Below, piece after piece: positions 54,544 to 61,378 of a stretch of 64,000 bases of DNA. The stretch covers positions 310,001-374,000 of the forward strand of contig NZ_JBHSEF010000026.1 in assembly GCF_042649045.1 (NCBI RefSeq), written 5' to 3'. This DNA is from Chryseomicrobium palamuruense. Its GTDB lineage: Bacteria > Bacillota > Bacilli > Bacillales_A > Planococcaceae. Position 1 is the first letter of the stretch; each line of letters starts with the position of its first letter. The translations under genes and the position numbers were made by a program. The notes beneath the pieces are model-generated. The model did no database searches. It was not told the origin of the DNA and was given only the letters and a program-made list of their open reading frames with translations.

Positions 54544-55913
54544 CGAAACTATGGGGCGGCCGATTTCAAAAGACGGCAGAAGAATGGGTCGATGAATTTG
54601 GCGCTTCCATTGGATTCGATCAGGCACTCGTGATGGAAGACATCACAGGAAGTCTTGCACATGTCCAGATGCTTGGGGAAAGTGGAATTCTTTCAGATGA
54701 GGAAGCTCGGCTGATTTCAGAAGGTTTACACCAACTCCAATCAAAAGCTTCTGCCGGCGAACTTGAATTCTCTGTTGCGCAAGAAGACATTCATTTGAAT
54801 CTAGAAAAACATTTAATTGATTTGATTGGACCCGTAGGCGGGAAGCTGCACACGGGACGCAGTCGAAATGACCAAGTCGCGACTGATATGCATCTGTATT
54901 TAAAGACACGTACAAATGAAATTATTGAGTTGATCTCTAGCTTTCAACAAACTCTTGTCCACCAGGCGGAAGCCCATGTGGATACAATCGCTCCTGGCTA
55001 TACACATCTTCAACGTGCCCAGCCGATCTCATTTGGTCACCATTTGATGACGTATTTCTGGATGCTCGAGCGAGACAAAGCGCGCTTTGTAGACGGTCTT
55101 AAGCGAACGGACTTGTCTCCGCTCGGCGCAGGTGCACTTGCCGGTACGACGTTTCCGATCGATCGTGCGCGTACTGCAGAGCTCCTCGGGTTCTCTGGTG
55201 TATACGAGAACAGCTTAGATGCGGTGAGTGACCGTGATTTTATCGTCGAGTTTTTAAGCAGTTCGTCGCTTCTGATGACGCATCTTTCACGTCTTGCGGA
55301 AGAAGTCATTCTGTGGTCAAGTCAGGAATTCTCTTTCATTGAACTGGATGATGCGTTTTCAACTGGCTCCAGCATTATGCCGCAGAAAAAGAACCCGGAT
55401 ATGGCAGAACTTATCCGCGGGAAAACAGGCCGTGTGTTTGGAAACTTGTTCGGTTTGTTGACCGTTTTGAAAGGACTTCCGCTTGCGTACAACAAGGACA
55501 TGCAAGAAGATAAAGAAGGTATGTTTGACACCGTTCTTACGGTAACAGGGTCACTGAAGATTTTCGAAGGCATGATACGCACGATGACCGTACATACAGA
55601 TCGTCTGGAAAAGGCAGTGAGTCAAGATTTCTCGAATGCCACAGAACTTGCCGATTATCTTGCAGCCAAAGGCATGCCGTTCCGCGAGGCACATGATGTC
55701 ACGGGTCGTGCGGTGTTCCACTGCATCCAGAAAGGTTGCTTCTTACGAGACCTCAAGCTTGAAGATTACAAGACGTTCTCTGAACTTATTGAAGAGGATA
55801 TTTATACAGTCCTTGCCCCATATGAAGCCGTCAACCGACGTAACTCGTACGGTGGAACTGGTTTTGAGCAAGTGAAGCTGCAGATCCAGAAGGCGAAGGA
55901 ATTGCTTGTCTGA
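54540..55913 (+). CDS. argH: Argininosuccinate lyase
   Basis: A 457-residue fumarase-superfamily enzyme releasing arginine and fumarate. KLWGGRFQK at the start, LHTGRSRNDQVATDMHL, the catalytic histidine segment TPGYTHLQRAQP (here APGYTHLQRAQ) and the mobile-loop serine in STGSSIMPQKKNPDMAEL are present. ATGA overlap with argG gives coupled translation. Confidence 0.97.
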   Translation: MTKLWGGRFQKTAEEWVDEFGASIGFDQALVMEDITGSLAHVQMLGESGILSDEEARLISEGLHQLQSKASAGELEFSVAQEDIHLNLEKHLIDLIGPVGGKLHTGRSRNDQVATDMHLYLKTRTNEIIELISSFQQTLVHQAEAHVDTIAPGYTHLQRAQPISFGHHLMTYFWMLERDKARFVDGLKRTDLSPLGAGALAGTTFPIDRARTAELLGFSGVYENSLDAVSDRDFIVEFLSSSSLLMTHLSRLAEEVILWSSQEFSFIELDDAFSTGSSIMPQKKNPDMAELIRGKTGRVFGNLFGLLTVLKGLPLAYNKDMQEDKEGMFDTVLTVTGSLKIFEGMIRTMTVHTDRLEKAVSQDFSNATELADYLAAKGMPFREAHDVTGRAVFHCIQKGCFLRDLKLEDYKTFSELIEEDIYTVLAPYEAVNRRNSYGGTGFEQVKLQIQKAKELLV

Positions 55914-55914
55914 A

Positions 55915-55945
55915 TAACCTTTAACCTATAGTAAGGTTTATTTTC
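55915..55945 (+). terminator. Weak terminator after argH
   Basis: AACCTT and AAGGTT pair around a 10-base loop, followed by TATTTT. The stem is short; the hairpin repeat just downstream may help. Confidence 0.5.
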
Positions 55946-55970
55946 TAAATTCAAAAGATAATAAATGAAA

Positions 55971-56040
55971 AGCAGCGCCCCTTGATGAATCATCTGTCAT
56001 GGGGCGCTGCTTTTCTTATTATCATTTCTCTAGAAAATCG
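55971..56040 (-). repeat. Hairpin repeat family, copy A (inverted orientation)
   Basis: AGCAGCGCCCC and GGGGCGCTGCT enclose a loop with TGTCAT (core 55971-56011). The right flank (TTATTATCATTTCTCTAGA) is the reverse complement of the left flank of copy B, so this copy is turned round relative to B and C. Confidence 0.85.
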
Positions 56041-56181
56041 TCTTCTATATCATACTGAGGATTCTGAAGTGCTGTCAAAATTGGAAGAGCCAACAAGACG
56101 CCTAGGTTCAGATTAATTTCTAGGATTATGGGTATAGTCTGTAGTATAATTACCTAAATTAACTAATGTTAGGGGTGTGAC

Positions 56182-56451
56182 ATGATGCGTACAATTACAA
56201 TATCTAGAGATGCTATTTCTGGGGAGGAACATACGTTGGCACATGATTTGCCAGTTGAAAAAGATTTAACCTGGACAATCTCAGGTACTGTCTATACAAT
56301 TCGAAATGTCCCTACCTATGAGATGAATGCCGAATATCAAGATTATCATGATTTGGATGTCGTGGATCTTTTGACAATGGTTCGAAACCTGATGTATGCA
56401 GATGAGATACCTCATACTGTAGATTTCAATGATATTGCTGATCTAGTTTAA
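56182..56451 (+). CDS. Hypothetical protein, 89 residues
   Basis: I do not recognise this acidic small protein. It begins MMRTITISRDAISGEEHTLA, has a beta-rich pattern (LTWTISGTVYTIRNVPTYEM) and ends in a leucine-rich helix with VVDLLTMVRNLMYADEIP. GGGGTGTG precedes the ATG pair, a TATAAT hexamer lies about 40 bases upstream, and a good terminator follows, so it is probably a real single-gene unit. It opens the accessory region after argH. Confidence 0.6.
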   Translation: MMRTITISRDAISGEEHTLAHDLPVEKDLTWTISGTVYTIRNVPTYEMNAEYQDYHDLDVVDLLTMVRNLMYADEIPHTVDFNDIADLV

Positions 56452-56455
56452 TTTG

Positions 56456-56490
56456 AATCCCTTGAACTTTTATGTTCGAGGGATTTTTTC
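56456..56490 (+). terminator. Terminator of the 89-residue gene
   Basis: AATCCCTTGAAC and GTTCGAGGGATT form a stem with one mismatch around TTTTAT, then TTTTTC. Confidence 0.85.
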
Positions 56491-56578
56491 TTTTAAGTCT
56501 TCGGCTGGTCACCCTCGTAATTCTGAAACGGGATTAATCGAGTTATGTTTCTTTAACATTTGATAGTCAATTTAAACA

Positions 56579-57739
56579 TTACTCTTCAATATTTTTGAAC
56601 ATGCTAATTTCTTCTCTACTAATCTTACTAGCGGATAAAGCGGTTTTTCTAGCATCAAGGATTTGCACATCAGTTTTTATGTCATAATCATGATTTAATT
56701 GTTCGGCAATAGATTTCAATTTATCAATTTTTTTAAAATCATTATCATAAAAAACAACTACCAGATATATTGCTCTTTTTATGTCTTCTTGTATCATATA
56801 TTGCAAAAGTTGCGCTTCTAACCCCTTATAAATATTTGTGTTACTCAGCAATTTAATTTCCATTAAAACCTTATAATCATGATTATAAACAAATTTAAAA
56901 TCAATTGGACCACGGCCATTATTAACTTCTCTTGAAACATTAACTCTTTTACGTATACAGAAAGGTGCTATAGTATTATAAAACAAACTTTGAACACTCT
57001 TTTCATTTTTTGGTGTTTTATCATCATTCCATAAGAGTAGATTTAAGTTTTCATTAACTAGGGCATGATTAACATGTCCTATTAAACTTTTTAAGAATAT
57101 ACTCAAATCACTTGAACTTACGAATGTCTCATCTGCTACTTCTATTTTTTCTCCATTTATTTCATCAAATAAATGACTATACTTTCGAGAAATATCGATT
57201 GGTATTAAGTCTTCATATAGTTTTATATCAATTCCATAATTTTCGAATACTTTAGTATCTCCCAAAATATATCTATTTAATAATAAATCAATATATTTGA
57301 AGTCATGATCTTGAAATAAGTTTTCATAATAAAAATCGAACGTATCTGCGTACATTAAATCCATTTCAATTAACTCTCCATCGCTCATTTCTTCAGAGTC
57401 CCTAAAAGGAATCTCATCAATATCTTTCATGTCGTAAATATTTTCTTCGGAGTCAGAATGTAGATCCTCATGAGCCAATAAAATGTGGTAAATTGCGTAT
57501 TCATGTAAAGGTGTCAACTCATGAATATGCTTATCTCGTGACCAATAATATAAATCTCTTATTGTTTGAAAACACTTTTCTTTTCTTTCAAGAACAGTTA
57601 AATCCGGAAAGAAAATAAATAACAGTTCTTCATCCTCTCCGCAATCAAATAGTAAATCGTAATAGAAATCTATAAAGTTCGCTAATTTTTCATTTGCATA
57701 TTCCATAACTCTATAGTGTACATTGTAAACTTTAATCAT
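56579..57739 (-). CDS. Putative PD-(D/E)XK nuclease-domain protein
   Basis: A 386-residue protein of unknown family. The C-terminal third has a PD-(D/E)XK nuclease pattern: GPIDFKF (D280), LMEIKLL (E294, K296) and a following helix LEAQLLQYM with the glutamines seen in such folds. The first 200 residues are acidic and aromatic (FIDFYYDLLFDCGEDEE; MDLMYADTFDFYYENLF). Codon use is much more AT-rich than the core genome, indicating transfer. The start is ATG 57739, with GGGAGGTG ahead; the ATG at 57754 overlaps that site. It stands alone between repeats, and defence is a reasonable guess. Confidence 0.6.
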   Translation of the reverse strand: MIKVYNVHYRVMEYANEKLANFIDFYYDLLFDCGEDEELLFIFFPDLTVLERKEKCFQTIRDLYYWSRDKHIHELTPLHEYAIYHILLAHEDLHSDSEENIYDMKDIDEIPFRDSEEMSDGELIEMDLMYADTFDFYYENLFQDHDFKYIDLLLNRYILGDTKVFENYGIDIKLYEDLIPIDISRKYSHLFDEINGEKIEVADETFVSSSDLSIFLKSLIGHVNHALVNENLNLLLWNDDKTPKNEKSVQSLFYNTIAPFCIRKRVNVSREVNNGRGPIDFKFVYNHDYKVLMEIKLLSNTNIYKGLEAQLLQYMIQEDIKRAIYLVVVFYDNDFKKIDKLKSIAEQLNHDYDIKTDVQILDARKTALSASKISREEISMFKNIEE

Positions 57740-58255
57740 TAAAACACCTCCCATTTAAATTTAATTTTGTTATTAGTGTACCCTATCAACAGTTTAACAA
57801 TAAATATTTTAATTTTAGATATCGAGCCTGCGCACCCATCATTAAATTGTTTAATTTCTGATCTGTCCACTGACAACACTATAAACTTAAGAAGACAAAT
57901 TTCTATCTAAATGATTATAAATAAACAGGGCTATGTGACATGATTATCTGTCATGCAGCCCTGTTCTTATTTGTATTGTATTGGGAATCAGACCATTGAA
58001 AAAAACGGCGGTTTAAACTAAATCCAACTTTTTGAACCGTGCTTCTCACCATCCTCTACTGCGCATTTTAAAATTCAAATTTACTTTATTCAGTATCATT
58101 CTCTTTAGTGAGAAGTCACGGAGCCGAGCCACCTTCTCCCAGGGATCAGAGTGCTTGAAAGACCCCACAGGCGGGCGCAAAGTGCAAGCTTTGAGTACCG
58201 ACGAGGAGGCTTCCGAGTGCTCCCTTAGGAGAAGGTGGTTCGGTGGAGTGGCTTC
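57740..58255. other. Gap with hairpin repeat copy D and a GC-rich foldback
   Basis: About 500 bases without a convincing gene. It contains repeat copy D (57924-57965) and a GC-rich foldback element (58116-58256). An open frame at 58032-58274 runs through the foldback and reads as random sequence, so it is not called. Confidence 0.6.
57924..57965 (+). repeat. Hairpin repeat family, divergent copy D
   Basis: AACAGGGCT...TGACA pairs with TGTCA...AGCCCTGTT. The layout (ATGATTATAA on the left, TGTCATG in the right arm, CTTATT after) parallels copies A-C, although the outer stem sequence differs. Confidence 0.6.
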
Positions 58256-58256
58256 G
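58116..58256. repeat. GC-rich foldback element at the hsdR junction
   Basis: CCGAGCCACCTTCTCC (58125-58140) pairs with GGAGAAGGTGGTTCGG (58229-58244) with one wobble, enclosing a G+C-rich interior (CCCCACAGGCGGGCGC; CGACGAGGAGGCTTCCGAG). Composition is far above its AT-rich surroundings. It looks like a structured intergenic repeat of the kind seen in Planococcaceae genomes, but I cannot name the family. The hsdR fragment begins immediately after it. Confidence 0.6.
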
Positions 58257-58915
58257 AAAAACTACTCCTTCTAATTGACCAAGGCGTAGAACGCTTCAAA
58301 CGTCTTTCAGAAGAACAACTTGCGTTTAAAGACGTTGCTTTAAAATTCACACGCACGTATAGATTTGTGCTTCAAGTCGTGACATTTATCGATTTGGGTC
58401 TTCATAAGCACTATATCTACTTAAACTATTTGCTGCGTAATTTGCCAAGAAGCTCTATAGATAAAGACATCTATCTTGCTGACGACGTTGCACTCGAATA
58501 CTACCGCAATCAAAAAGTCTTCGAAGGCAGCATCGAACTCGAAAAAACTGGAGGCTCTGAACTTGATCCTCAAAAATACGGCGCAGGTGGGGCAGTAGAA
58601 GACGAAAAAGTCCGTTTGTCCTCAATTTTAGAAAAACTAAATGACCGGTTTGGTGCCGAATTCTCAGAGACTGACTATCTATCACGTGAACAAGTGAAAG
58701 AAGATATCTTAAATAGTGACGATATTCGTCAAAAAGCTAAAAACAACACGAAAGAGAACTTCAAGTTTGCATTTGAACGGACCTTCATGGACTTCGTTAC
58801 GATCGTATGAACACCAACCAAGACTTCTTCATGAAAATCCTTAAGAACCCAGAATTTAAAGCGTATATCATGGAGGATATGATGTATGAAGTGTATGGAG
58901 AGGTTAACCAGTAGA
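58256..58915 (+). pseudogene. hsdR: Type I restriction enzyme R subunit, 3' remnant
   Basis: The plus strand encodes only the C-terminal end of HsdR: FKRLSEEQLAFKDVALKF, TRTYRFVLQVVTFID, and FERTFMDFVT. At about 58800 the frame breaks; after a one-base shift the expected continuation (DRMNTNQDFFMKILKNPEF...YEVYGEVNQ) runs to a stop at 58913-58915. The helicase and nuclease parts and the hsdM/hsdS genes are absent. It is thus doubly broken: 5' deleted at the foldback element and frameshifted near the end. Confidence 0.85.
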
Positions 58916-58941
58916 AGCTTTGTGGATAGGAGGATTTGATA

Positions 58942-59226
58942 ATGAAAAGAAAGCAGCCGTATAGTGTTATGTCTACCTTCAATGAAGAAGAAATTGAGTA
59001 TATTTTAAATTCGTTTTCTGAACAACTTAAAAATAAGATTTCTATTGATGAAGATTCTTCGAGAATATCTTTCCCGAAATTCACTAAGTATCGACCTGAA
59101 CTCTGGAAGTCATTTGAAAGTAATAATATAATCTATTATGTTCAAATTCTTGAAGATTATTTGATTTTTGCAGGTGATTTAAAATCTGCCATTAATAAAG
59201 TTTTGATATATTCTCAACCTGAATAA
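58942..59226 (+). CDS. Hypothetical protein, 94 residues
   Basis: Unrecognised small protein, MKRKQPYSVMSTFNEEEIEY onward, with ISFPKFTKYRPELWKSF in the middle and a hydrophobic strand-helix end (IYYVQILEDYLIFAGDL). AGGAGG sits 9 bases before the ATG at 58942. AT-rich like its neighbours. It starts 26 bases after the hsdR remnant and ends before repeat copy B. Confidence 0.55.
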   Translation: MKRKQPYSVMSTFNEEEIEYILNSFSEQLKNKISIDEDSSRISFPKFTKYRPELWKSFESNNIIYYVQILEDYLIFAGDLKSAINKVLIYSQPE

Positions 59227-59290
59227 TCTAAGTCCGGAGCCTGTAATATATTCAGGCCTTTCAAAGGTTGAAGGGAGAATGTACACTTCT

Positions 59291-59449
59291 TGAAAAAAGG
59301 TCTGAGATGTCCCTATATTGGATAAAAGACTCTCTAGAGAAATGATAATAAGAATAGCGGCGCCCCATGACATTATTGTTCGTCATGGGGCGCTGCTTTT
59401 GCTTTATTTTATTTTCCACTAGAAAATCAGGCTTGATCATAAATTAGGA
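59291..59449 (+). repeat. Hairpin repeat family, extended copy B
   Basis: A 160-base unit, nearly collinear with copy C at 60.9 kb: TGAAAAAAGGTCTGAGATGTC, then GAGAAATGATAATAAGAAT, then the hairpin core (59356-59397, GCGCCCCATGAC/GTCATGGGGCGC), then GCTTTTGCTTTA and a CTTGATCA-containing tail. Confidence 0.85.
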
Positions 59450-59507
59450 TTACAAATATTTTTATACTTCTCATGTTATATTTCCGACACCACCACATAC
59501 AATATTT

Positions 59508-59565
59508 ACAAAAATAAATTTTTGTGTGTTTACAAAATTGACTTATTGTTAAATTTAGTTACAAT
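59508..59565 (+). promoter_or_regulatory. Promoter and palindrome before the toxin-antitoxin pair
   Basis: TTGACT (59538-59543) and TACAAT (59560-59565) with a 16-base spacer make a good sigma-A promoter. The palindrome ACAAAAATAAATTTTTGT (59508-59525) just upstream could be the antitoxin's operator, since antitoxins of this kind usually autorepress; that is inference. Confidence 0.55.
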
Positions 59566-59585
59566 GGAGGTAAGAGGTGATGACG

Positions 59586-60350
59586 ATGTCAATTCAAGTG
59601 TTGGAAAGAACGAAAGACACAATTAATGTGGCATTTCAATCAAAAGATCCAGTATTGTTAGAAAAAGAAATTCAATTTTTACTATATGCATTTTCTGACT
59701 TTATCTCCGATATGTTTTCCAATTCGGTTCGATTTATTAGTCTCCGAAAAATGAAAATCAAATCTACAAACCAATTGATGACTCAAACAAATAGTGATGT
59801 CCTGCACGAAATCATTGAAATGTTAGAGCAACAAAAAATGGATGGACCGGAATTTAAAACAATTAAATTTTCATTTGATAAACTATTTTCGGAAGTCACT
59901 GAAGACGGATATATTGATTACGACTATAATGTGAATGAATTAATGTCTGTAGAAGATGCTGCACAATATCTTGGAGTTTCAAGACCCACTGTCTATAAAT
60001 ATGTAACTAAAGGATTAGAGGTCCAAGAAGTAAATAATGTGAAGAAAATTCCTAAAGTCGCTTTGGACCTTTGGCAAGATGCTACAACAGCATTCGAAAT
60101 TCAGTGGATGTATCAACAAAATAAAAAAAGATGGCAAACGACAGAAGAGAAAATTGCAGAAGTGCAACAAAAAATAACAGAATTCGAAATGGAATTTGGT
60201 GGCGAATTCAACACCTTATATGGGGATTTAAATGACCGTGAAATAGATCAGCTAGATGAGGCTCTTGATCTCTATGATTGGAGAGATTACTTAATTAAAA
60301 AGAGTAATTTAATCAAACGGCTAAAAGTTCAAAGAGATACAGATGCCTAA
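59586..60350 (+). CDS. Antitoxin-like helix-turn-helix protein paired with TumE
   Basis: A 254-residue protein. The centre (about residues 125-165) is an excisionase/MerR-type helix-turn-helix: MSVEDAAQYLGVSRPTVYKY. The N-terminal half is helical and a charged coiled coil follows (EEKIAEVQQKITEFEMEFG). ATG 59586 has GAGGTGA at good spacing; a GTG at 59577 is possible. The next gene overlaps by 8 bases and is a TumE/DUF6516-like toxin, so this is probably the antitoxin (TumA-like role). AT-rich, consistent with transfer. Confidence 0.75.
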   Translation: MSIQVLERTKDTINVAFQSKDPVLLEKEIQFLLYAFSDFISDMFSNSVRFISLRKMKIKSTNQLMTQTNSDVLHEIIEMLEQQKMDGPEFKTIKFSFDKLFSEVTEDGYIDYDYNVNELMSVEDAAQYLGVSRPTVYKYVTKGLEVQEVNNVKKIPKVALDLWQDATTAFEIQWMYQQNKKRWQTTEEKIAEVQQKITEFEMEFGGEFNTLYGDLNDREIDQLDEALDLYDWRDYLIKKSNLIKRLKVQRDTDA

Positions 60351-60786
60351 GTCTACTGATTACAGAACACTCATACAAAAATATAGTCATCTATTTCGAG
60401 AAGCTCCAGATTTAACTCTAGAAAACATGGGGGAACAAACTATTGTAAAAATCACCTTGTATTTTAAGTCTTGTTATTATGGTGAAACAAGATTGCGTGT
60501 TAAAGAATGGTTCAACTCTGATGATGAAAAATTGCAGTATCGATATTCGTGGGAAAAGAATAGAACTAAACCTGGACATATCAGCGCGTGGGAAAATGAA
60601 TTCCATGAAGTTCCTCATCATCAATTTCCAGATGGTATGGAGACTGATCCACATCACCATCATCATGTACCTGCTGACCGCTCTCAAGTGCAAGAAAACT
60701 ATACGATTCATGATTTAGATAAAGCTTTAGGGATTATAAAAGAATTCATAGAAAACGGGAAACCTTACGACGGCCAAAAACTATAG
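60343..60786 (+). CDS. TumE/DUF6516-family toxin
   Basis: A 147-residue protein with the family hallmarks: an aromatic-basic core (LRVKEWFNSD; LQYRYSWEKN), then the histidine cluster EVPHHQFP...DPHHHHHVP, and the helix TIHDLDKALGIIKEFIENG. The tight pairing with an upstream helix-turn-helix antitoxin supports the toxin call. TumE-like proteins are thought to act on RNA or translation; the mechanism is not evident from the sequence. The histidine run is natural to the family, not a tag. Confidence 0.78.
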   Translation: MPKSTDYRTLIQKYSHLFREAPDLTLENMGEQTIVKITLYFKSCYYGETRLRVKEWFNSDDEKLQYRYSWEKNRTKPGHISAWENEFHEVPHHQFPDGMETDPHHHHHVPADRSQVQENYTIHDLDKALGIIKEFIENGKPYDGQKL

Positions 60787-61378
60787 TTAGTTATCAGGTC
60801 CGTAGCCTACTTTCAATAATGATTGATTTGAAACCCTACAGCGCATTAGCGAGAAAAGACAAACAGCGTTTGCAAACTGCCTGAAAAAAGATCTGAGATG
60901 TCCCTGTATTCGATTAAAGACGATTTTTTAGAGAAATGATCATAAGAAGAGCAGTGCCCATGACAGTTTTGTCCGTCATAGGGCGCTGCTTTTGCTTTAA
61001 TATGTTTTGCAAAAAAAAATCAAGCTTGATTAAGAATATAGAGTTATCAAAGACTCTTTTTTCATACTTCAAAAGAACCCACAGATGGCGCTCATTGCAT
61101 GATTTGTCACAGGAGCCTGTCACCCTCACATTTCTAAAGCAGCTTTTACTCGGCGATACTTGTTCAATGCTGTTTCAAACTAGCTAGAATGGTGTTGTGG
61201 GTTACACAGGCACGCTCTGATTTTTTGGGGAAGGGTGAGGGACTGATTCTCCAGATATTTGTTGTATATATGTCTCATTGTACTTACTGCGCATTCATAT
61301 GCATCAAGTGGTTAAACTTTTTTTGATTAAGTATAATGGTCTTAATTGGAATTTTCGGAAAAATTGGAGGAATACTTT
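60787..61378. other. Gap with repeat copy C before the large gene
   Basis: A 592-base stretch without a convincing gene. It holds extended repeat copy C (60882-61037). A short segment near 61115-61140 (CTGTCACCCTC...TTTCTAAAG) resembles 56510-56535 (CTGGTCACCCTCG...TTCTGAAA). TATAAT at 61332-61337 is a possible -10 for the following gene, without a clear -35. Ribosome site GGAGGA precedes ATG 61379. Confidence 0.55.
60882..61037 (+). repeat. Hairpin repeat family, extended copy C
   Basis: Collinear with copy B: TGAAAAAAGATCTGAGATGTC, AGAGAAATGATCATAAGAAG, hairpin core 60950-60990 (AGCAGTGCCCATGAC/GTCATAGGGCGCTGCT), GCTTTTGCTTTA and CAAGCTTGATTA. Same orientation as copy B; the two bracket the toxin-antitoxin pair. 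Confidence 0.85.

Larger units (their letters stand above)
59227..59585. other. Gap with repeat copy B and the toxin-antitoxin promoter
   Basis: Holds the extended repeat copy B (59291-59449), a perfect 18-base palindrome at 59508-59525 and a promoter for the toxin-antitoxin genes. I see no gene; the minus-strand frame 59179-59373 runs through the repeat. Confidence 0.6.

Noticed and set aside
58032..58274. 80-codon frame as a gene
   Set aside because: It runs through the GC-rich foldback element and has no ribosome site or protein-like composition.
60650..60680. Histidine run as an engineered tag
   Set aside because: It is internal and fits the histidine-rich core typical of TumE/DUF6516 proteins.
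55971..61037. Hairpin repeats as a CRISPR array
   Set aside because: The copies are kilobases apart, in mixed orientation, with no regular spacers and no cas genes.
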